Position numbers and translations under genes: made by a program
Notes under the pieces: model-generated
What the model saw: only the letters and a program-made list of their open reading frames with translations
What the model was told of the DNA's origin: nothing
The model's database searches: none
Assembly: GCF_036023875.1 (NCBI RefSeq)
Contig: NZ_CP107931.1
Location: forward strand, 1,426,001 to 1,490,000
Source of the DNA: Mycobacterium sp. NBC_00419
GTDB lineage: Bacteria > Actinomycetota > Actinomycetes > Mycobacteriales > Mycobacteriaceae
Reading direction: 5' to 3'
Length of the DNA: 64,000 bases
Shown: positions 35,681-45,106 of the stretch, piece by piece
How positions within the stretch are numbered: position 1 is the stretch's first letter
Layout of the letters: each line of letters opens with the position of its first letter

Positions 35681-37648
35681 TCAGTCGCGCAGGGAATGGC
35701 GCCCGTGCGTCTCGGTATCGCCGGAATCCTCCCGGTAATGCCGGGCGCGGGGCGGTTCACCGACGTCACTGAGGCGATGGCGCGACAGCGAGTCCGATTC
35801 CGGGGTCGCGGCGGTCTCCGGCACCGTCCACAGCCGCGCGTCCTCGGCGATCGTCGCCGGCTCGTCGTCGTCGGCGAACACCTCGGCGAACGTGGAGCGT
35901 ACGCCGTCCAGCGGTGCGAAGTGATCCTCGTCGACATGAAAGCCGTTGTGGGCGAAGCCGATCGGCTCAACAACGGGCACATGCGGCGGCTCGACCGGGC
36001 GTTGCCACACGATCTGCTCGGTTTCGTCGTCGACCACCTCGGGCACCTGGGTGAACACCGGTTCCCGGTCGACCTCGTACTCGAGGTAGTCGTCATCGTC
36101 GTAGTAGGCCGGGATCCGGTCGGTCACCTCGTCGGCACCGGAGTGGCTGGGGCCGGCGATGCGCCGCGGGGCGCCACCGAGCATGAACAGGGCCGCGATG
36201 ATCCCGAACAGCGCCACGAACGCCGGCAACAGCGTCGACTGCGACAGCGCCGCGGCGAACGGCTCGTGCAGGAACGACGGCAGCTTGAGGACCGCCAGCT
36301 CACCCGGCGGGGCACCGGCGGGAGCGGCAGGCAACTCGTCGTTGATCCGGGCCGCCATCAGTGCCGCCATGCCTGCGCTGCCCAGTACCGAGCCGACCTG
36401 CCGCGTCGCGTTGTACACCCCGGAGCCGGCCCCGGCCAGCCGCGGCGGCAAGTTGCGGGTCGCGGTGGTGGCCAGCGGCGCCCAGATGAACGCCATCCCC
36501 ACGCCCATCGCCGTCAACGGCAGCACCAGCCGCCAGATCGGGGTCGACGGCGTCATCTCGATCGACAGCCAGGTCAATGCGATCGCCACCACGGAGAACC
36601 CGAAACCGATGATCGAACGCGGATGGGTGTTGTCCACGATGCGGCCGACGAACGGCGCCAGCACACCGCTGGTCACCGCCATCGGCGCGACCAGAAGCGC
36701 CGAACGGGTGGGCGTCAGCCCGCACACCACCTGGGCGTAGAACATCACCGGCAGCACCATCGCGGTGACCACGAAACCGATGACGGCGACGCCGAGGTTG
36801 GACAGGCTGAAGTCGCGGTCGGCGAAGATCTCCAGCGGAATCAGCGGATCGTTGCGGTTGACCGACTGCCAGTAGACGAACGCGACGAAGAACCCGATTC
36901 CTGCCACGATGACAGCCCAGATCCAGGCCGCCCAGTGGTGGCTCTGGCCTTCCTGGAGCCCGAACACCACCAGGAACATGCCGATCCCGGACAGCGCGAC
37001 ACCGAGCAGATCGAAGCGCTGCTTGTTGGTCGGCAACGCGGGCACCAGCCACACCGCCAGCGCCAGGCCGATGAGGCCGACCGGCACGTTGACGAAGAAG
37101 ATCCACTCCCAGCCGAGGTGGTCGACGATCACGCCACCGGCCAGCGGGCCGACCAGGGTCGCCACCCCGGCGGTGGCGCCCCACACGCTCATCGCGACGC
37201 CGCGGCGCTGCGCCGGGAAAATCCGGGTGATGGTCGACAACGTCTGCGGCGTCAGCAACGCCGCGCCCAGACCCTGGACGGCGCGCGCGGTGATCAGCGC
37301 GTCGATGGACCCGGACAGGCCGCACCACAGCGACGACACCGTGAACAGGGCCAGCCCGACCAGATAGAGGTTCTTCGGTCCGTAGCGGTCACCGAGGCGG
37401 CCGGCCAGTAGCAGGGGCACCGCGTAGGCCAGCAGGTAGGAGCTGGTCACCCAGATGACGGTGTCGTAGTCGGTGATCTCCAGCGCGTCCATGATGCTGG
37501 GGTTGGCGACCGCCACGATCGTCGAGTCGACCAGGATCATGAAGAAGCCGACCATCATGGCCCACAGCGCGTTCCACGGATTGATCGGCGCCCCGGGCGG
37601 CTCGGCCAAGTCCACGTCCGGCTGCTCGCCGGCCATGCTCCTGGTCAT
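35681..37648 (-). CDS. DHA2-family MFS exporter (Rv1250 type)
   Basis: The 655-residue protein has 14 predicted membrane spans, motif A-like [13 protein letters not shown], and motif C-like [14 protein letters not shown], as in DHA2 drug exporters. After about residue 490 comes an acidic, hydrophilic tail of some 165 residues (rich in Asp, Glu, Pro) that most family members lack. Position matches Rv1250. ATG 37648 is chosen for a GAGG nine bases upstream; GTG 37654 and ATG 37636 are alternatives. It is divergent from the Rv2629-like gene across about 235 bases. Confidence 0.88.
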   Translation of the reverse strand: MTRSMAGEQPDVDLAEPPGAPINPWNALWAMMVGFFMILVDSTIVAVANPSIMDALEITDYDTVIWVTSSYLLAYAVPLLLAGRLGDRYGPKNLYLVGLALFTVSSLWCGLSGSIDALITARAVQGLGAALLTPQTLSTITRIFPAQRRGVAMSVWGATAGVATLVGPLAGGVIVDHLGWEWIFFVNVPVGLIGLALAVWLVPALPTNKQRFDLLGVALSGIGMFLVVFGLQEGQSHHWAAWIWAVIVAGIGFFVAFVYWQSVNRNDPLIPLEIFADRDFSLSNLGVAVIGFVVTAMVLPVMFYAQVVCGLTPTRSALLVAPMAVTSGVLAPFVGRIVDNTHPRSIIGFGFSVVAIALTWLSIEMTPSTPIWRLVLPLTAMGVGMAFIWAPLATTATRNLPPRLAGAGSGVYNATRQVGSVLGSAGMAALMAARINDELPAAPAGAPPGELAVLKLPSFLHEPFAAALSQSTLLPAFVALFGIIAALFMLGGAPRRIAGPSHSGADEVTDRIPAYYDDDDYLEYEVDREPVFTQVPEVVDDETEQIVWQRPVEPPHVPVVEPIGFAHNGFHVDEDHFAPLDGVRSTFAEVFADDDEPATIAEDARLWTVPETAATPESDSLSRHRLSDVGEPPRARHYREDSGDTETHGRHSLRD

Positions 37649-37813
37649 CTCCACACACCTCGTTCCGGCTCCGCGCGACGGGGATCGGGCCCCTGGCTGA
37701 CGTCGTCGTCGTCACAGGGTCTCTTCGCTACCAACCAACTGCGATGCCCGAACGAGACTATCGACCGCCGCTGTGACCACGCCACGGCGGTGGCCCGGCG
37801 TAGGTTGGGAATG

Positions 37814-37840
37814 GACAGCTGTCGGGGGATCTGGTCCCCG
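37814..37840. promoter_or_regulatory. Possible DosR box and adjoining palindrome
   Basis: GACAGCTGTC (37814-37823) is a perfect palindrome. It is followed by GGGGATCTGGTCCC (within 37823-37840), which fits the DosR/DevR consensus GGGACT-N2-AGTCCC at ten of fourteen positions, with a near-perfect right half. It ends 43 bases before the Rv2629-like start. Rv2629 itself is in the DosR regulon. Confidence 0.4.
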
Positions 37841-37883
37841 TGGAGAACCGACACCGGACCGACAACACAGCTGAGGAGAAGCA

Positions 37884-38990
37884 ATGCTTTCGGAACGTTT
37901 TCGCTCGTTGGTGGACGCGAAAGGCCCTTTCGTGTCGCTTTATTTCGACGACTCACACGACACCCAGGACGCCGCCGCCCAACTCGACGCCCGGCTGCGC
38001 GATGTGCGTAAGCACCTCGAGGAGCAGTCCGTCGACACCCCGGTGATCGAGGCCATCGACGCCGCAGTGCGCAGTGCACACCCGCCGGTCGGGCGTAGCG
38101 GCCGCGCGGTGATCGCCGCGGGCGACGCGATCGTCACCGACGAGCATCTGATCCGGCCACCGACCACCACGATCCTGCGGGTGTCGGAGTTGCCCTATCT
38201 GATCCCGATCGTCGAGCACGGTCTGCTGCACACGAACTATCTGGTGGTCTCCGTCGACCACACCGGTGCCGACATCACCGTGCACAGCGCCGGCCGGGTG
38301 AGCGACGAGAGCGTCGACGGCGAGGGCCGGCCGGTGCACAAGGCCAAATCGGCCGAGCACCACGAATACGGCACCGCGCAGGGCCGGGTCGAGGAAGCCG
38401 TCCGCAAGAACATTCGCGCGGTCGCCGACCGCGTCACCCACCTGGTCGACGACGCCGGCGCCGAGCTGGTGTTCATCGAGGGTGAGGCGGGCGCACGCGC
38501 CGAGCTGGCCTCGGCGCTGCCCGAGCGGGCCGCCGACAAGGTGGTCCAACTGCAGGGCGGCGGCCGCGCCGCGGGGACCGACCAGGCCGAGGTGCACCAC
38601 GAGATCGGTCAGGAATTCCTCAAGCGCCGTTTGGCCACCATCGACGACGCCGCCGCACGCTTCGCGGCCGGCCAAGGTACCGGGCTGGCCGTCGAAGGCC
38701 TGGCCGACGTGACGGCCGCACTACGCGACGGCGCGGTAGACACCCTGATCATCGGCGAGATCGGCGACGCGACCGTGGTCGCCGACACCGATCTGGCGAT
38801 GGTGGCGCCGGACGCCGACACGCTCTCGGGCCTGGGCGGCGCACCCGAGCGGACGCTGCGCGCCGACGAGGCACTGCCGCTGCTGGCGGTGGCGACGGGC
38901 GCCGCGCTGGTGCGCACCGACGAGCGACTGAACCCGGCCGACGGGGTGGCGGCGGTGCTGCGCTACGCCGAGAACAGCTCGGCGGGCTAA
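37884..38990 (+). CDS. Rv2629-like eRF1-fold (baeRF) protein
   Basis: The 368-residue protein closely follows Rv2629 from memory: GPFVSLYFDDSHDT at the start, HLIRPPTTTILR, VDHTGADITVH, VHKAKSAEHHEYG and the C-terminal LAEV-like GLADVTAALRDGAVDTLIIGE then RADEALPLLAVATGAALV. The fold is that of bacterial archaeo-eukaryotic release factor-like proteins; a role in ribosome rescue or hibernation is possible but unproven. GAGGAG lies upstream of the ATG. A possible DosR box precedes it. Its stop overlaps by four bases the stop of a convergent exporter gene. Confidence 0.88.
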   Translation: MLSERFRSLVDAKGPFVSLYFDDSHDTQDAAAQLDARLRDVRKHLEEQSVDTPVIEAIDAAVRSAHPPVGRSGRAVIAAGDAIVTDEHLIRPPTTTILRVSELPYLIPIVEHGLLHTNYLVVSVDHTGADITVHSAGRVSDESVDGEGRPVHKAKSAEHHEYGTAQGRVEEAVRKNIRAVADRVTHLVDDAGAELVFIEGEAGARAELASALPERAADKVVQLQGGGRAAGTDQAEVHHEIGQEFLKRRLATIDDAAARFAAGQGTGLAVEGLADVTAALRDGAVDTLIIGEIGDATVVADTDLAMVAPDADTLSGLGGAPERTLRADEALPLLAVATGAALVRTDERLNPADGVAAVLRYAENSSAG

Positions 38991-40240
38991 GCGCCGTCCT
39001 CGGCGGAACCGGTGCCGGCGAGGAGTAGCGCCGCCAGGGCGATCGACACACCGGCGGTCATCACCACCGCCAGCGCGATCTCGTCGTTGCCCAGCAGACC
39101 GACCACCGGCGCGATGACCGCTCCCACGCCGAACTGCGCCGCGCCCAGCAGCGCGGCGGCGGTGCCCGCGGCGTCGGGGTGCCGTGACAGCGCTACGGCG
39201 GGCGCGTTGGGGATGACGAAGCCGAGCATCCCCAACACGGTCCACACCGGCACCACGAATCCGGCCACGCCGCCGGTGTGGGTGGCCGCCAGGGCGATGA
39301 ACACCGCACCGCCCAGCGTCGCGGCCATCAGCGCGGCGACCATGATGCGCTGCGGGGTGAACCGGCGCAGCAGCACCACGTTGAACTGGGTCGCGCCGAT
39401 GAGCGCGATCGCGCCCGCACCGAAGATCAGCGCGAAGCTCTGCTGGTCCAGGCCGTGCCGGCCCAGCAGCACGAAGGGCGCCGCCGAGATGTAGGCGAAC
39501 AGACCCGACATGCCCAGCGCCCCGACCAGAACCAGGATCACGAACCGCAGATCACGGAACAGCTCGGCGTAGGTGGCCAGGATCGAGCGCAGCGCCAGGG
39601 GGCGGCGGTGCGACGGCGGCAGCGTCTCGGGCAACGCCAGCACCGCCATCACGAGAAGTCCCGCGGCCAACACGATCAGCGCCGCGAACACCCAATGCCA
39701 GCTGGCGTGCAGCAGCACCGCCGCGCCCAGCGACGGGGCCAGCACGGGGGCCACACCGAGCACCAGCATCAGCCGGGACATGACCGTGGCCGCCACCGAG
39801 TCGGTGAACAGATCGCCCACCACGGCGACCGCCACCACCATCGCCGCGGCCGCACCCATCCCCTGCAAGCCGCGGGCGATACCGAGCACCGCCATGTTGG
39901 GGGCCAGCAAGCACATCAGCGAGGCCACCATGTGCACCCCGATTCCGGCGATCAGCGGCCGGCGCCTGCCCAGCGAATCCGACAGCGGGCCGACGATGAG
40001 CTGCCCGAGCGCCAGGCCGGCCAGCGTGCCGGTCAGCGTCAACTGCGCCACCGACGAGGACACCCCGAGTTCCTGGGCGATCCGCGGCAACGCGGGCAGG
40101 TACATGTCGATGGTCAGCGGACCCAGCGCCACCAGCGCACCCAGGATCACGATCATCCGGAGCCGGCTGGGCACCGCCGGGGATGCGGCGGCAGGCGACT
40201 TGCGCGTGGTGGTCACTGTCCGGGATGTTGCCATGCTCAT
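38987..40240 (-). CDS. Bcr/CflA-family drug exporter (MFS)
   Basis: The 417-residue protein has 12 membrane spans and the Bcr/CflA hallmarks LGPLTIDMYLPALP at the first span and GQLIVGPLSDSLGRRRPL at loop 2-3, with GLQGMGAAAAMVVA after it. Members export bicyclomycin, chloramphenicol or sulphonamides by proton antiport; the substrate here is unknown. It converges on the Rv2629-like gene with a four-base overlap and diverges from an Rv1249c-like gene. Confidence 0.92.
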   Translation of the reverse strand: MSMATSRTVTTTRKSPAAASPAVPSRLRMIVILGALVALGPLTIDMYLPALPRIAQELGVSSSVAQLTLTGTLAGLALGQLIVGPLSDSLGRRRPLIAGIGVHMVASLMCLLAPNMAVLGIARGLQGMGAAAAMVVAVAVVGDLFTDSVAATVMSRLMLVLGVAPVLAPSLGAAVLLHASWHWVFAALIVLAAGLLVMAVLALPETLPPSHRRPLALRSILATYAELFRDLRFVILVLVGALGMSGLFAYISAAPFVLLGRHGLDQQSFALIFGAGAIALIGATQFNVVLLRRFTPQRIMVAALMAATLGGAVFIALAATHTGGVAGFVVPVWTVLGMLGFVIPNAPAVALSRHPDAAGTAAALLGAAQFGVGAVIAPVVGLLGNDEIALAVVMTAGVSIALAALLLAGTGSAEDGA

Positions 40241-40405
40241 CGACAGCGCCGCCCTCCGAATATTTGTTCCTCCTGCGCCGATTGACCGCAGTGGTGACGG
40301 GGATCACCGCAGGGCACGTTTTCGGCGCGCTCGTTCGTTAGCCTGATGGTCACGCCACAGAGCCGCCCGGCCGGTGACATCAGGCCCCGACAGGAAGGCA
40401 CCCGC

Positions 40406-41161
40406 ATGAAACTGCGCCGACGGGGCACGTCACCGGAGAACCTGCCGGCCCAGATCGATGACGATCCGGCGATGTCGGCCCGGGTGCTCTCCCAGATCCT
40501 CGAACGCGGCACCCGAGCGCAGGCACCCGCGGTCAAGGCCTACGTCGCGCGGCTGCGCCGACTCAATCCCGCGGCCACGCCCGCCGAGATCGTCACCAAG
40601 CTCGAGAAGCGCTACCTGGCCGGGGTGATGGCCAGCGGCGCCGCGGTCGGCTCGGCTGCCGCCTTCCCGGGGATCGGAACACTGGCAGCTCTGTCGGCGG
40701 TGGCCGGCGAGACGCTGGTGTTCCTCGAGGCCACCGCGGTGTTCGTGCTGGCCGTGGCCGAGGTGCACGGCATCCCACTCGAGGAGCGCGAACGACGCCA
40801 GGCGCTGGTGCTGGCCGTCCTCGTCGGCGAGGACAGCAAGGGCGCGATCGCCGAGCTGGTGGGCCCGGGCCGCACCAACGGCGCGTGGCTGGCCGAGGGC
40901 GCCGAGATGCTGCCGCTGCCGCTGGTGTCGCAGCTCAACACGCGACTGATGCGCTATTTCGTCAAGCGTTTCACCATCAAGCGCAGCGCGATGGCGCTGG
41001 GCAAGATGCTCCCCGTCGGCATCGGTGCCGCGGTAGGTGGCGGCGGCAACCGCATGATGGGCAAGAAGATCGTCAACAACGCCCGCACCGCGTTCGGCCC
41101 CGCCCCCGCGCGCTGGCCGGTCACCCTGCATCTGCTGCCCGCGGTGGCTGACGAAAGGTAG
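40406..41161 (+). CDS. Conserved membrane-associated protein (Rv1249c type)
   Basis: The 251-residue protein has an N-terminal basic/helical part, a glycine/alanine-rich hydrophobic stretch ASGAAVGSAAAFPGIGTLAA (about 75-95) and VFLEATAVFVLAVAEVHG, and a basic C-terminal third with another glycine-rich hydrophobic segment. It probably associates with the membrane. No function is known. ATG 40406 has GGAAGG eight bases upstream; an upstream in-frame GTG is not needed. Position next to kgd fits Rv1249c. Confidence 0.75.
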   Translation: MKLRRRGTSPENLPAQIDDDPAMSARVLSQILERGTRAQAPAVKAYVARLRRLNPAATPAEIVTKLEKRYLAGVMASGAAVGSAAAFPGIGTLAALSAVAGETLVFLEATAVFVLAVAEVHGIPLEERERRQALVLAVLVGEDSKGAIAELVGPGRTNGAWLAEGAEMLPLPLVSQLNTRLMRYFVKRFTIKRSAMALGKMLPVGIGAAVGGGGNRMMGKKIVNNARTAFGPAPARWPVTLHLLPAVADER

Positions 41162-41349
41162 CCGGGAGGTAACCGTTCACCGACGGACTGGTGCCGGTTG
41201 CCGCACCGCGTCCGGGCATGACCGTGACGTGCTCCGGGAACACCGAAGACGCGTTAGCCTTTTAGGCGACGTTCAGTCGGGCACAACAGTGGGGCGAACC
41301 GTCGGAGCGCGGCTGGCCCGGACGACAGGAATCGAGGCGAGTAACTGCC

Positions 41350-44300
41350 GTGAGCAGTACGAGTTCACCATTCGGCCAGAACGAGTGGCTGGTCGAGGAG
41401 ATGTACCGCAAGTTCCGCGACGACCCGTCCTCGGTCGACCCGAGTTGGCACGAGTTCCTCGTCGACTACAGCCCGGAACCCACGACCGAGTCGGTGGGTA
41501 ACGGCAAGGCCGCCCCGGCCGCACCCGCGGAACCCGCTCCGGCCCCACCCCCGGCGGCTGCGGCCCCCGCATCCGCCCCCGCGCCAGCGCCCACTCCCGC
41601 CCCTGCTGCGGCGCCCGCGCCGGCAGCCAAGGCACCGGAGAAGCCGGCCGCACCCAAGCCGGCCGGACCCGCCGTGGCCTCCGACGCCGAGACGCAGGTG
41701 CTGCGCGGCGCCGCCGCGGCCGTCGTCAAGAACATGAACACCTCGCTGGAGATCCCGACCGCGACCAGCGTGCGGGCCATCCCGGCCAAGTTGATGATCG
41801 ATAACCGCATCGTCGTCAACAACCACCTCAAGCGCACCCGCGGCGGCAAGGTCTCGTTCACCCACCTGCTGGGCTACGCCATCGTGCAGGCGGTCAAGAA
41901 GTTCCCCAACCTCAACCGGCACTACGCCGAGATCGACGGCAAGCCCAACGCCATCACCCCGGCGCATACCAATCTGGGCCTGGCCATCGACCTGCAGACG
42001 AAGAACGGCCGGCAGCTGGTCGTGGCGGCCATCAAGAACTGCGAGACCATGCGGTTCGGTCAGTTCATCGCCGCCTACGAGGACATCGTGCGCCGCGCCC
42101 GCGACGGCAAGCTCACCGCCGAGGACTTCGCCGGTGTGACGATCTCGCTGACCAACCCCGGCACCATCGGGACCGTGCACTCGGTGCCGCGGTTGATGTC
42201 CGGCCAGGGCGCGATCATCGGCGCCGGCGCGATGGAGTACCCGGCGGAATTCCAGGGCGCCAGCGAGGAGCGCATCGCCGAAATCGGAATCGGCAAGCTG
42301 ATCACGCTGACATCGACCTACGACCACCGCATCATCCAGGGCGCGGAATCCGGCGACTTCCTGCGGACCATCCACGAGCTACTGCTGTCTGATGACTTCT
42401 ACGACGAGATCTTCTTCGAACTCGGCATCCCGTATGAGCCGGTGCGCTGGCACACCGACAATCCCGACCCGATCGTCGACAAGAACGCCCGGGTGCTGGA
42501 GCTGATCGCCGCCTACCGCAACCGTGGCCACCTGATGGCCGACATCGACCCGCTGCGGCTGGACAAGACCCGGTTCCGCAGCCACCCCGACCTCGACGTC
42601 AACACCCATGGGCTGACGCTGTGGGACCTCGACCGGGTGTTCAAGGTCGAAGGCTTCGCCGGCAAGGAAACCAAGAAGCTGCGCGACGTGCTCGGCCTGC
42701 TGCGCGACGCATACTGCCGGCACATCGGGGTGGAGTACACCCACATCCTCGAGCCCGAGCAGCAGAAGTGGCTGCAGGAGCGCATCGAGGTCAAACACGA
42801 CAAGCCGACCGTCGCCCAGCAGAAGTACATCCTGAGCAAGCTCAACGCCGCCGAGGCGTTCGAGACGTTCCTTCAGACGAAATATGTTGGGCAGAAACGC
42901 TTCTCGCTGGAAGGTGCGGAGACCGTCATCCCGATGATGGACGCGGTGATCGACCAGGCGGCCGAGCACGCGCTCGACGAGGTCGTCATCGGCATGCCGC
43001 ACCGCGGTCGGCTCAACGTGCTGGCCAACATCGTCGGCAAGCCCTACTCGCAGATCTTCAGCGAGTTCGAGGGCAACCTCAACCCGTCGCAGGCGCACGG
43101 CTCCGGTGACGTCAAGTACCACCTCGGGGCCACCGGCAACTACATCCAGATGTTCGGCGAGAACGACATTCAGGTGTCGCTGACGGCCAACCCGTCGCAC
43201 CTCGAGGCCGTCGACCCGGTGCTCGAGGGTCTGGTGCGCGCCAAGCAGGACCTGCTCGAAGAGCAGTCTGCCGGCGACGCCGAGAACTCCAAGGCATTCA
43301 CGGTGATGCCGCTGATGCTGCACGGCGACGCCGCGTTCGCCGGGCAGGGTGTGGTGGCCGAGACGCTGAACCTGGCGCTGCTGCGGGGTTACCGCACGGG
43401 CGGCACGATCCACATCGTCGTCAACAACCAGATCGGATTCACGACCTCGCCGCACGACTCGCGCTCCAGCGAGTACTGCACCGACGTCGCGAAAATGATT
43501 GGCGCACCGATCTTCCACGTCAACGGCGACGACCCCGAGGCCTGTGTGTGGGTGTCGCGGCTGGCGGTCGACTTCCGGCAGAAGTTCAAGAAGGACGTCA
43601 TCATCGACATGCTGTGCTACCGCCGCCGCGGGCACAACGAGGGTGACGACCCGTCGATGACGCAGCCCTACATGTACGACGTCATCGACACCAAGCGCGG
43701 TGTCCGCAAGACCTACACCGAGGCCCTGATCGGCCGCGGTGACATCTCGATGAAAGAGGCCGAGGACGCGCTGCGCGACTACCAGGGCCAGCTCGAGCGC
43801 GTCTTCAACGAGGTCCGCGAGCTGGAGAAGGTCGACATCGAGCCCAGCGAGTCGGTGGAAGCCGACCAGATGATCCCGCGCGGGATGACCACCGCGGTGG
43901 ACAAGTCGCTGCTGGCCCGCATCGGCGATGCGCATCTGGCCTTCCCCGAAGGCTTTTCGGTGCATCCCCGGGTCAAGCCGGTGCTGGAGAAGCGCCGCGA
44001 GATGGCCTACGAGGGCAAGGTGGACTGGGCGTTCGGCGAGCTGCTGGCCTTGGGCACCTTCCTGGCCGAGGGCAAGCTGATCCGGTTCACCGGTCAAGAC
44101 ACCCGGCGTGGCACCTTCACCCAGCGCCACGCGGTGGTGATCGACCGCAAGTCCGGCGAGGAGTTCACCCCGCTGGACCTGCTGACCATCAACCAGGACG
44201 GCACGCCGACCGGCGGCCGGTTGCTGATCTATGACTCGGCGCTCTCGGAGTATGCGGCCGTGGGCTTCGAATACGGCTATTCCGTCGGCAACCCGGACGC

Positions 44301-45078
44301 ATTGGTGTTGTGGGAGGCGCAGTTCGGCGACTTCGTCAACGGCGCGCAGTCGATCATCGACGAATTCATCAGCTCCGGTGAGGCCAAGTGGGGTCAGTTG
44401 TCCGACGTGGTGCTGCTGCTGCCGCACGGCCACGAGGGTCAGGGACCTGATCACACCTCGGGCCGGATCGAGCGGTTCTTGCAACTGTGGGCCGAAGGCT
44501 CGATGACGATCGCCATGCCGTCAACCCCGGCGAACTACTTCCATCTGCTGCGCAGGCACGGCCTCGACGGAGTGCACCGGCCGCTGATCGTGTTCACGCC
44601 GAAGTCGATGCTGCGCAACAAGGCCGCGGTCAGCGATATCCGCGACTTCACCGAGCAGAAGTTCCGGTCGATCATGGAGGAGCCGACCTACACCGACGGC
44701 GAGGGCGACCGCAGCAAGGTCACCCGAATCCTGTTGACCAGCGGCAAGATCTACTACGAGCTGGCTGCCCGCAAGGACAAGGACAAGCGCGAGGACGTCG
44801 CGATCGTGCGCGTCGAGCAGCTGGCGCCGCTGCCCAAGCGGCGGCTGTCCAACACCTTGGACAGCTATCCCAACGCCCAGCAGTTCTTCTGGGTACAGGA
44901 GGAGCCGGCCAACCAGGGTGCCTGGCCGACATTCGGCCTCACGCTGCCGGAGTTGTTGCCGGAGAAGTTGACCGGGATCAAGCGGATCTCACGACGAGCC
45001 ATGTCGGCGCCATCGTCCGGGTCGTCGAAGGTGCACGCCGTCGAGCAGCAGGAGATCATCGACGAGGCGTTCGCGTGA
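41350..45078 (+). CDS. kgd: Multifunctional 2-oxoglutarate metabolism enzyme Kgd (SucA/E1o)
   Basis: The 1242-residue protein is nearly identical in pattern to mycobacterial Kgd. It begins with the flexible segment [18 protein letters not shown], then a Pro/Ala linker (about 45-105), an E2o succinyltransferase-like domain with catalytic [13 protein letters not shown] (His about 326), and the E1o thiamin-diphosphate domains with [19 protein letters not shown] and NGDDPEA (about 725). It decarboxylates 2-oxoglutarate and also works as E1 of the dehydrogenase complex, and makes 2-hydroxy-3-oxoadipate; GarA inhibits it. Start is GTG. A gene for a secreted protein follows after 28 bases. Confidence 0.97.
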   Translation: MSSTSSPFGQNEWLVEEMYRKFRDDPSSVDPSWHEFLVDYSPEPTTESVGNGKAAPAAPAEPAPAPPPAAAAPASAPAPAPTPAPAAAPAPAAKAPEKPAAPKPAGPAVASDAETQVLRGAAAAVVKNMNTSLEIPTATSVRAIPAKLMIDNRIVVNNHLKRTRGGKVSFTHLLGYAIVQAVKKFPNLNRHYAEIDGKPNAITPAHTNLGLAIDLQTKNGRQLVVAAIKNCETMRFGQFIAAYEDIVRRARDGKLTAEDFAGVTISLTNPGTIGTVHSVPRLMSGQGAIIGAGAMEYPAEFQGASEERIAEIGIGKLITLTSTYDHRIIQGAESGDFLRTIHELLLSDDFYDEIFFELGIPYEPVRWHTDNPDPIVDKNARVLELIAAYRNRGHLMADIDPLRLDKTRFRSHPDLDVNTHGLTLWDLDRVFKVEGFAGKETKKLRDVLGLLRDAYCRHIGVEYTHILEPEQQKWLQERIEVKHDKPTVAQQKYILSKLNAAEAFETFLQTKYVGQKRFSLEGAETVIPMMDAVIDQAAEHALDEVVIGMPHRGRLNVLANIVGKPYSQIFSEFEGNLNPSQAHGSGDVKYHLGATGNYIQMFGENDIQVSLTANPSHLEAVDPVLEGLVRAKQDLLEEQSAGDAENSKAFTVMPLMLHGDAAFAGQGVVAETLNLALLRGYRTGGTIHIVVNNQIGFTTSPHDSRSSEYCTDVAKMIGAPIFHVNGDDPEACVWVSRLAVDFRQKFKKDVIIDMLCYRRRGHNEGDDPSMTQPYMYDVIDTKRGVRKTYTEALIGRGDISMKEAEDALRDYQGQLERVFNEVRELEKVDIEPSESVEADQMIPRGMTTAVDKSLLARIGDAHLAFPEGFSVHPRVKPVLEKRREMAYEGKVDWAFGELLALGTFLAEGKLIRFTGQDTRRGTFTQRHAVVIDRKSGEEFTPLDLLTINQDGTPTGGRLLIYDSALSEYAAVGFEYGYSVGNPDALVLWEAQFGDFVNGAQSIIDEFISSGEAKWGQLSDVVLLLPHGHEGQGPDHTSGRIERFLQLWAEGSMTIAMPSTPANYFHLLRRHGLDGVHRPLIVFTPKSMLRNKAAVSDIRDFTEQKFRSIMEEPTYTDGEGDRSKVTRILLTSGKIYYELAARKDKDKREDVAIVRVEQLAPLPKRRLSNTLDSYPNAQQFFWVQEEPANQGAWPTFGLTLPELLPEKLTGIKRISRRAMSAPSSGSSKVHAVEQQEIIDEAFA

Positions 45079-45106
45079 GGCGCGCCCGCGTGAGCGCGGA
45101 CCTCGG

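Noticed and set aside
35441..37411. 656-codon open frame antisense to the DHA2 exporter
   Set aside because: Rich in His, Arg and Gln with no domain pattern; the exporter on the other strand is clear.
42379..44484. 701-codon open frame antisense to kgd
   Set aside because: Shadow of strong third-position G/C codon use in kgd; no recognisable motif and composition typical of shadows.
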